In this document: positions 59,398 through 64,000 of the stretch, one piece after another
How the letters are laid out: each line of letters starts with the position of its first letter
Numbering within the stretch: the stretch's first letter is position 1
Source of the DNA: SVQP01 sp045658965
Lineage (GTDB): Bacteria; Bacillota; Clostridia; Oscillospirales; CAG-272
Reading direction: 5' to 3'
DNA length: 64,000 nt
Assembly: GCA_045658965.1 (NCBI GenBank)
Contig: JAZOVZ010000041.1
Location: 46,413-110,412, forward strand
Program-made: the position numbers and the translations under genes
Notes under the pieces: generated by a model
Database searches by the model: none
Told to the model about the DNA's origin: nothing
What the model saw: only the letters and a program-made list of their open reading frames with translations

Positions 59398-60444
59398 ATG
59401 GCATACACCTTTCAAAAACAAATAGATTTTCTCCTTGAATACGCCTGCCCGAGCATAAAATACTTGGTTCATCGTGACATGCTGGGCGCTCCGGTGAACG
59501 AGCCTTTTATGGTGGCGCTTCAAAACGAGATTTTGACACAGTCCAATACACAAAAGCATTTGTCCGCACAGCATCCCGATGGGTGGTTCGGTCATGAACT
59601 CCACGGCATTGACGGTATGGACTGTCACATAGGTGGTCTTTTAAACTTGGGTGTTGAAGCGAATCATCCAGCAATTCAAAAAGCGGTCACAGCGTTGTTG
59701 ACACCCGAAATCGCATCGGCACACAAGAATTGGTTTCGCGGCGGTGCGGCATTGGATGCCGAGGGACGCGGTGGCGACAATGCCATTGTTGCTAACATTC
59801 TCGCTATGACCAAATCATCCGAGGATATCCCCGTGTTTGCAGAACAATTATCGCTTGCCTTTGAGCATCTGTCAGCAGTCTTAGAGTATAACTCGGTTGA
59901 CGATTTTTCAATCAAGGGCAAAAACGAAAGATACTACAAACCGAAAGCTAAATTCCCCGGCGCGAATCATATCGGTATTCTTGCCGCAACGCAGGGATGG
60001 CGAACCGAGAATAATATGAAAACCGCAAAGGCGGCAGTCAACCACGCTTATGAAATGATGAAGGATTTTGACGAATACATCACATTCAAAAAGCCGTCGG
60101 AGTTCGGTGGTGGATTTGTCGGCCCGTTCAACTATAATTGGCAAGCACTGAAGCCTATGACCGAGGAACAGATCATCCGTATCATCAACAGTTCCTACAA
60201 CTTCCAATTCGCTTTTTGGCTCGGCTCTGTCACCGGTGTTCCCGATTGGGTAAAACAACATAACGGTACTTACCAAGCTCTTGCAAATATGCTTGACAGA
60301 AATGATATCTTCCATAGGATTCCAGACAGTGCTTTGAGTGCGTTAAAGAAAGTTTCGGGCAAGGAACCCAATTACAGAAAGAAGCACGCAGCGGAATGCG
60401 ACATTACGTATGCCATTATGCGAGCAATTCTAGCTAATGTATAG
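59398..60444 (+). CDS. Alpha/alpha-toroid protein (prenyltransferase/squalene-cyclase-like), paralogue B
   Basis: A 348-aa paralogue of the 57054 gene. Matching signatures: YTFQKQIDFLLEYA, GWFGHELHGID, GGLLNLGVEANHP, then AKFPGANHIGILAATQGWRTENN, and the ending AECDITYAIM. The helix repeats suggest an (alpha/alpha) barrel binding a hydrophobic or polyol substrate, but with no recognised catalytic acid it might be a structural or substrate-binding member. It follows the second-type toroid gene by 3 bp and ends the four-gene cluster; no terminator is evident before the tRNA-Pro promoter. Confidence 0.7.
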   Translation: MAYTFQKQIDFLLEYACPSIKYLVHRDMLGAPVNEPFMVALQNEILTQSNTQKHLSAQHPDGWFGHELHGIDGMDCHIGGLLNLGVEANHPAIQKAVTALLTPEIASAHKNWFRGGAALDAEGRGGDNAIVANILAMTKSSEDIPVFAEQLSLAFEHLSAVLEYNSVDDFSIKGKNERYYKPKAKFPGANHIGILAATQGWRTENNMKTAKAAVNHAYEMMKDFDEYITFKKPSEFGGGFVGPFNYNWQALKPMTEEQIIRIINSSYNFQFAFWLGSVTGVPDWVKQHNGTYQALANMLDRNDIFHRIPDSALSALKKVSGKEPNYRKKHAAECDITYAIMRAILANV

Positions 60445-60647
60445 GCAAAAAGATGTCGACGCAAAATTAAAAGTTATGTCAGTACCTGCCATCAAACCGT
60501 TTTACTTGACCAGCCAATTCGGTTCTGTAGGCAGGCCCCATCTGCTCTTTTAAAGCTACCGTTATCGCTTCGCAAAATAACCAAAAATCCACCCTAAAAC
60601 CGCATAAAAATTGAGCGAAAAAAAGTGAAAATATTTCGAAAAAGGTA

Positions 60648-60676
60648 TTGACTTTTTCAATTATATGTGCTAAAAT
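60648..60676 (+). promoter_or_regulatory. tRNA-Pro promoter
   Basis: TTGACT (60648-60653), 17-bp spacer, TAAAAT (60671-60676). A small GGGA...TCCC hairpin lies in the leader between -10 and tRNA. Confidence 0.8.
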
Positions 60677-60715
60677 ATACAGGTCGTCAGGGAGCAGTAG
60701 TTCCCATAGACGCAT

Positions 60716-60791
60716 CTGGGTGTGGCGCAGCTGGTAGCGCGCTACCTTGGGGTGGTAGAGGCCGCAAGTTCAAGTCTTGTCACTCAGACCA
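60716..60791 (+). tRNA. tRNA-Pro (anticodon GGG), CCA encoded
   Basis: 76-nt cloverleaf. The acceptor is CTGGGTG/CACTCAG with one G-U pair, the D-stem GCGC/GCGC, and the anticodon stem CTACC/GGTAG with loop TTGGGGT giving anticodon GGG (codon CCC). The T-stem is GCAAG/CTTGT with loop TTCAAGT, and 3' CCA is encoded. It is followed by a strong terminator (60793-60830). Confidence 0.95.
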
Positions 60792-60792
60792 G

Positions 60793-60830
60793 TTCGGAGG
60801 TTCATAACGAACCTCCGAATTTTCTTTATT
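60793..60830 (+). terminator. Terminator after tRNA-Pro
   Basis: TTCGGAGGTTC / GAACCTCCGAA hairpin and T-rich tail. Confidence 0.88.
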
Positions 60831-60831
60831 T

Positions 60832-61104
60832 TACGGGCTTTTTCGGGCTTTTTGGTGTTTACACCGCCTTGAAAACGTCCGCTATTTTTTTGCCCAAAAT
60901 CGACTCAAAAACGGGCTTGACCACATGTTTGACCACATTTGGCACAAAAAGGCTATATTCCATAAGGGTTTTCGGCACTTTCAGATTTTTATTTCATGCA
61001 AAATGACGGTGGGTCTCTGCTCTGAGAACCGCCGTTTTAAGTTTTTCGGTTGTTTTTTTCTTTGCTTACTGCGTAGCAGTTCTTGAGATGCGACGACAAG
61101 TTTT
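60832..61104. other. Region between tRNA-Pro terminator and thioredoxin gene
   Basis: About 270 bases with no supported gene. On the minus strand a ~40-codon open stretch (translated ...VPNVVKHVVKPVFESILG) overlaps 60862-60995, but it has no ribosome binding site or start signal. Two tandem TTGACCACAT(G/T)T repeats occur at about 60914-60940. A GC hairpin at 61010-61040 could terminate the minus-strand operon. The sequence before tRNA-Pro (60445-60647) is likewise empty. Confidence 0.5.
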
Positions 61105-61458
61105 TTACTTGTTTTTGAGCAGTTTCTCTACTTCTGCAACCTTCAACACCTTACCCATCGAAACGACCTTCTCGTTGATCACGATGGCTGGCATACTCAT
61201 CACGCCATATTCCATAATCTTTGCCATATCGGTCATATACTCCACCTCGATATTAAGACCGAGGTTCTTGACCGCTTCCTTTACGTATTCAAGCTGTTGA
61301 TGGCAAGACTTGCAACCTGCGCCAAGCACCTTGATGCAACAGATACCGTCCACCTTTTCACCGCAACAAGTGTTGGTGGTGGCAGTCTGTTCCTTTGCTG
61401 TGCCGTAAGAGCAACAGCAAGTTTTTGTTTCTTCCTTTTTCTTTCCGAAAAGTCCCAT
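61105..61458 (-). CDS. Cysteine-rich thioredoxin-fold protein (redox-active disulfide type)
   Basis: A 117-aa protein. Its N-terminal ~37 residues are a tail rich in Cys (KTCCCSYG, NTCCGEKVDGICC). From residue ~42 a small thioredoxin fold follows with active site GAGCKSCHQQ (CxxC) and the cis-Pro strand SMPAIVINEK. This matches the arsenic-neighbourhood redox-active disulfide proteins. The metal or metalloid ligand role of the tail is inference. It is the last gene of the arsR-permease operon, 18 bp after the permease stop, with GGAGG before the ATG. Confidence 0.85.
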   Translation of the reverse strand: MGLFGKKKEETKTCCCSYGTAKEQTATTNTCCGEKVDGICCIKVLGAGCKSCHQQLEYVKEAVKNLGLNIEVEYMTDMAKIMEYGVMSMPAIVINEKVVSMGKVLKVAEVEKLLKNK

Positions 61459-61476
61459 AGTAAATTCCTCCTGAAA

Positions 61477-62481
61477 TTAAATAATAAGTGGCTGAATGAG
61501 ATTAAAGAAATATCCCACAAGGATAATTCCGACCGTACAAATGGCAATGAATATACCGAGCAATTTCGGTTTAACAGCCTTGCGAAGCATAATCATAGAC
61601 GGCAGAGAAAGCGTTGTAACGCCCATCATAAAGGACAGCACTACGCCGAGCAACGCTCCTTTTGCAAGTAAGGCTTCTGCAATCGGTATCGTTCCAAAGA
61701 TGTCCGCATACATCGGAACACCTGCAATGGTGGCGAGGATTACACCAAAGGGATTATTGCCACCAAGTGCCTTTACGATCCATTCTTCCGGTATCCAATT
61801 ATGAATAACTGCACCGATCCCCACACCAACGAGAACATAAGGTAATACCTTTTTAGCGGTTTCAAACACCTGCTCCCAAGCGTATTTGATACGATCCTTG
61901 AAGGTAAGCTTTTCGGCTTCCACATCAAGGCTCTTGGCGTTTCTTATAAAGTCCTCAACTTGATTTTCAAGGTGGAGTTTTTCAATCAGCGTACCGCCAA
62001 GTACCGCAACCACAAGACCGAATACCACGTAAGCAACCGCTACCTTCCAACCGAAAATACTCATTAGAAGCACAAGGCTACCGAGATCGACCATCGGAGA
62101 GGAAATAAGGAAGGAGAACGTAACGCCAAGCGGAAGTCCGGCACTTGTAAAGCCAATAAACAACGGGATCGACGAACAAGAGCAGAATGGAGTGACCGTG
62201 CCAAGTAAAGCACCGATAATATTCGCGCCTACACCGTGGAATCTGCCGAGTATCTTTTTCGTTCTTTCGGGTGGGAAATAGCTTTGGATATACGATATGA
62301 CGAAGATCAAAAATCCAAGAAGAACGAATATCTTGATCACATCGTAAATGAAGAACTGAATACTGCCACCGATACGGCTTGTTACATCCAAACCGCAAAG
62401 AGAAAGAAGCTTTCCAATCAGTTCATTCAGCCATTTCATACCGAGAATTTGGTTCTGAATGAAATCCCATATTTGTTGCAT
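61477..62481 (-). CDS. ArsP/UPF0718-type permease (putative organoarsenical efflux)
   Basis: A 334-aa membrane protein with about eight or more hydrophobic segments, including YIQSYFPPERTKKIL after the first helix and a duplicated core. The conserved cysteine motif TPFCSCSSIPLFIGFTSAGL is the hallmark of the ArsP/DUF318 permease family, some members of which export trivalent organoarsenicals. Whether this one carries arsenic, a metal or something else is inferred from the ArsR regulator and thioredoxin partner. The ATG at 62481 is chosen over an upstream TTG; its ribosome binding site is weak (GGGGTAC). Confidence 0.85.
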   Translation of the reverse strand: MQQIWDFIQNQILGMKWLNELIGKLLSLCGLDVTSRIGGSIQFFIYDVIKIFVLLGFLIFVISYIQSYFPPERTKKILGRFHGVGANIIGALLGTVTPFCSCSSIPLFIGFTSAGLPLGVTFSFLISSPMVDLGSLVLLMSIFGWKVAVAYVVFGLVVAVLGGTLIEKLHLENQVEDFIRNAKSLDVEAEKLTFKDRIKYAWEQVFETAKKVLPYVLVGVGIGAVIHNWIPEEWIVKALGGNNPFGVILATIAGVPMYADIFGTIPIAEALLAKGALLGVVLSFMMGVTTLSLPSMIMLRKAVKPKLLGIFIAICTVGIILVGYFFNLIQPLII

Positions 62482-62521
62482 AATGTACCCCAATTACATT
62501 TATATATCTATATGCGTCAAT

Positions 62522-62563
62522 GTGTTGATTTTGTATTAAGGTCAACACGAATGCTGACCTTAA
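62522..62563 (-). promoter_or_regulatory. Overlapping inverted repeats between arsR and permease
   Basis: TTAAGGTCA (62536-62544) pairs with TGACCTTAA (62555-62563), and GTGTTGA (62522-62528) pairs with TCAACAC (62542-62548). The two pairings share bases and exclude each other, as in attenuator-like structures; TCAA-TGTG-TTGA also resembles an ArsR half-site pair. Confidence 0.45.
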
Positions 62564-62568
62564 TATAT

Positions 62569-62892
62569 TTACTTTTTGCAACTATCGCATTTCTTGTAGC
62601 TGCAAGCCTTGTCGGGAGATAACGTGTATCTTTCGATCAATGCTCTGACCTGTGCCGAGCCTTCTGCGGAAAGCGAGTAGTGCATCCATTTACCTTCCTT
62701 ACAGGCATCGACAAGTCCTGCCTCACACAGTATACGCATATGGTGGGAAAGAGTTGACTGTCCGATCTTGAGTGCATCAAGAAGCTCGCATCCGCATTTT
62801 GCACCGCTCATGAGTATTTCCATGATTTCAAGACGGTTGTCATCGGCGAGAGCCTTGAATATCTTTATTCCATCATTGTGCTTGAATGCCAT
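62569..62892 (-). CDS. ArsR-family metalloregulator
   Basis: A 107-aa winged-helix repressor. The N-terminal MAFKHNDGIKIFKALADDNRLEIMEIL, the metal-site region AKCGCELLDAL (two Cys in helix alpha-3), the recognition helix IGQSTLSHHMRILCEAGLV and the wing CKEGKWMHYSL are all typical. C-terminal CSYKKCDSCKK adds further cysteines, perhaps a second metal site. It represses its own operon and releases DNA when metalloid binds (family knowledge). GGAGG upstream of ATG and an almost perfect promoter (62931-62959) make it the first gene of a three-gene operon. Confidence 0.92.
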   Translation of the reverse strand: MAFKHNDGIKIFKALADDNRLEIMEILMSGAKCGCELLDALKIGQSTLSHHMRILCEAGLVDACKEGKWMHYSLSAEGSAQVRALIERYTLSPDKACSYKKCDSCKK

Positions 62893-62930
62893 TTACCGTT
62901 TCCTCCCGATACATTGATAAGCGTGGATAT

Positions 62931-62959
62931 ATTATAACACATACATCGATGGTTGTCAA
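62931..62959 (-). promoter_or_regulatory. arsR promoter
   Basis: Minus strand TTGACA (62954-62959), 17-bp spacer, TATAAT (62931-62936), a consensus promoter. ATCGATGTAT within the spacer and ATCAATGTAT between the -10 box and the arsR start are direct repeats and may be operator half-sites. Confidence 0.85.
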
Positions 62960-63012
62960 TGCGTTTTTGAAAATCGTTATAGAAAAATTTGCTGTGTTCT
63001 GAAAATGTTTGC

Positions 63013-63999
63013 TCAACACTCCACCGCGACCTTAATAACTCCGTCGCGTTTATTTTCAAACAGCTCATACGCCTCGTCGATTTTCGCAAGCGGATAGGTA
63101 TGCGTGATCAGCAGTTCGGTGTTGAGCTTGCCCTCTGCAATGAGCTTTAGAATTTCCTCGCAATCGCAACCGTCAACGCCGCCGGTTTTGAAGGTCAGAT
63201 TCTTGCCGTACATATTCGGCAGAGGCAGAGTCTGCGCCTCGTCGTAAAGCGCCACCACCGTGACGATGGCATTCGGACGCGCGCACTGCCATGCAAGCTC
63301 AAAGGTGTTCTCTGCTCCGGCAACTTCAAGCACCACGTCCGCACCGCCGTGATCGCTGTCCTCACGAACAAAATCAAGGCATTCTTCGGGCGTGACCGTC
63401 AGCACATCGGGATAATGCTCATTCACAAACTTGATGCGGTTCTCGTCCTTCTCGCACATGATGATACGCTTGGGGTTCTTCAGCATTACGCAAAGAAGCG
63501 TACAAATTCCCGTGGGGCCTGCTCCGATGATGAGAACGGTATCGTCCTCTGTAATTTCGGAAATCTTCGTCGTCCAATAACCCGTGGCAAGAACGTCGCC
63601 CACAAGCAAAGCTTGTCTGTCGGTCACGCTATCGGGAATCCTGTTCAACCCCTGATCCGCAAACGGCACGCGAACATACTCTGCCTGAACGCCATCGATG
63701 CGGCAACCAAGCGCCCAACCGCCGTTCTTGTCGGTACAATTATTGACGAATCCCTTCTTGCAGAAGAAGCACTCACCGCAGAAGGTCTCCACGTTTACCG
63801 TGACTCTGTCCCCGGGCTTTACGTGCTTGACTGCCGAGCCGACTTCTTCCACAATGCCGACCATCTCGTGACCGACCGTGATTCCTTCCACCGCCCTCGG
63901 TACGCTGCCGTGCTTGATGTGCAGGTCGCTTGAACAGATACTTGCCAAGGTCACCTTGACAATGGCATCCCTCTCGTGCTGTATCGACGGCTTGGGTTT
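63013..63999 (-). CDS. Zinc-dependent alcohol dehydrogenase family protein, partial (start beyond right edge)
   Basis: Medium-chain dehydrogenase/reductase. The open frame continues to the right edge, so the first ~10-15 residues are missing and ~328 are seen. Catalytic zinc ligands are Cys (ASICSSDLH) and the GHE motif (VGHEMVG); the structural zinc site is CGECFFCKKGFVNNC; NAD(P) binding is GAGPTGICTLLC. The arrangement fits alcohol or threonine/sorbitol-like dehydrogenases, and the substrate is not resolvable here. It is convergent in neither direction with arsR: both run on the minus strand, with ~120 bp between. Confidence 0.9.
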   Translation of the reverse strand, partial: KPKPSIQHERDAIVKVTLASICSSDLHIKHGSVPRAVEGITVGHEMVGIVEEVGSAVKHVKPGDRVTVNVETFCGECFFCKKGFVNNCTDKNGGWALGCRIDGVQAEYVRVPFADQGLNRIPDSVTDRQALLVGDVLATGYWTTKISEITEDDTVLIIGAGPTGICTLLCVMLKNPKRIIMCEKDENRIKFVNEHYPDVLTVTPEECLDFVREDSDHGGADVVLEVAGAENTFELAWQCARPNAIVTVVALYDEAQTLPLPNMYGKNLTFKTGGVDGCDCEEILKLIAEGKLNTELLITHTYPLAKIDEAYELFENKRDGVIKVAVEC

Positions 64000-64000
64000 C

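Noticed and set aside
60479..60715. 78-codon minus-strand frame before tRNA-Pro
   Set aside because: It overlaps the tRNA promoter, has no ribosome binding site, and its composition gives no recognisable domain.
60716..64000. Genomic island integrated at tRNA-Pro
   Set aside because: tRNA 3' ends are common integration sites and the arsenic-type operon follows, but I see no repeat of the tRNA 3' end, integrase or mobility gene in the window.

Overview
The window reads as a chromosomal segment of an endospore-forming, Gram-positive clostridial (Firmicutes) bacterium, probably an uncultured gut-type Oscillospirales/Christensenellales relative (the lineage is inference). Support: a PolC-type replicative polymerase, the tig-clpP-clpX cluster, a signal peptidase/rbgA/rnhB/yraN cluster, SpoIIID, a PdaA-type cortex deacetylase, a DacF-type carboxypeptidase, and strong AGGAGG ribosome binding sites. 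There are two tRNA genes (Val-CAC, Pro-GGG). I see no rRNA, CRISPR array, prophage or intact insertion sequence.

Layout. 1-6 kb: 3' end of polC, a GH2 beta-mannosidase-like enzyme and an XRE-family regulator. 6-14 kb: a VTC-domain/DUF4956 pair, argG-argH, two NodB-type deacetylases, a DUF624-like membrane protein, a TrmH/SpoU methyltransferase and spoIIID. 14.5-27.5 kb: mostly housekeeping. It includes a HAD hydrolase, a striking single-ORF fusion of archaeal-type phosphoglycerate mutase with signal peptidase I, rbgA, rnhB, yraN, an M19 dipeptidase, thrC, a DUF1540 protein, a phosphoesterase, tig, clpP and clpX. 27.5-34.9 kb: an AraC regulator, a poly-cysteine protein (possibly spore coat), a nested-palindrome repeat element, membrane and hypothetical proteins, tRNA-Val, a SecB-like chaperone, a P-loop protein, pgi and a D,D-carboxypeptidase.

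35-42.3 kb: a reverse-strand sugar operon (nucleotidyltransferase, NahK-like kinase, galE, galM), divergent from a Crp/Fnr regulator plus a complete NMT1/SsuA-type ABC importer. 42.3-50.1 kb: a DUF2974 lipase-like protein and two divergent GH78 alpha-L-rhamnosidases flanking a small BspA-type leucine-rich-repeat protein. 50.1-56.9 kb: small operons (GNAT, GrpB-like, pilin; Pcp; C39-like lipoprotein; cytidine deaminase and HExxH peptidase; an internally duplicated unknown plus a DinB-like protein).

57-60.4 kb is a tight cluster of three alpha/alpha-toroid (prenyltransferase/squalene-cyclase-like) proteins with a cysteine-rich DUF3795 protein. It is the best candidate here for an undescribed pathway. 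After tRNA-Pro come an ArsR / ArsP-type permease / cysteine-rich thioredoxin operon and a zinc alcohol dehydrogenase that runs off the right edge.

The genes work together as a carbohydrate-fermenting, amino-acid-prototrophic (Arg, Thr), sporulating lifestyle. Glycoside hydrolases acting on mannosides and rhamnosides, galactose/hexosamine salvage and glycolytic enzymes are interleaved with protein quality control and sporulation genes.
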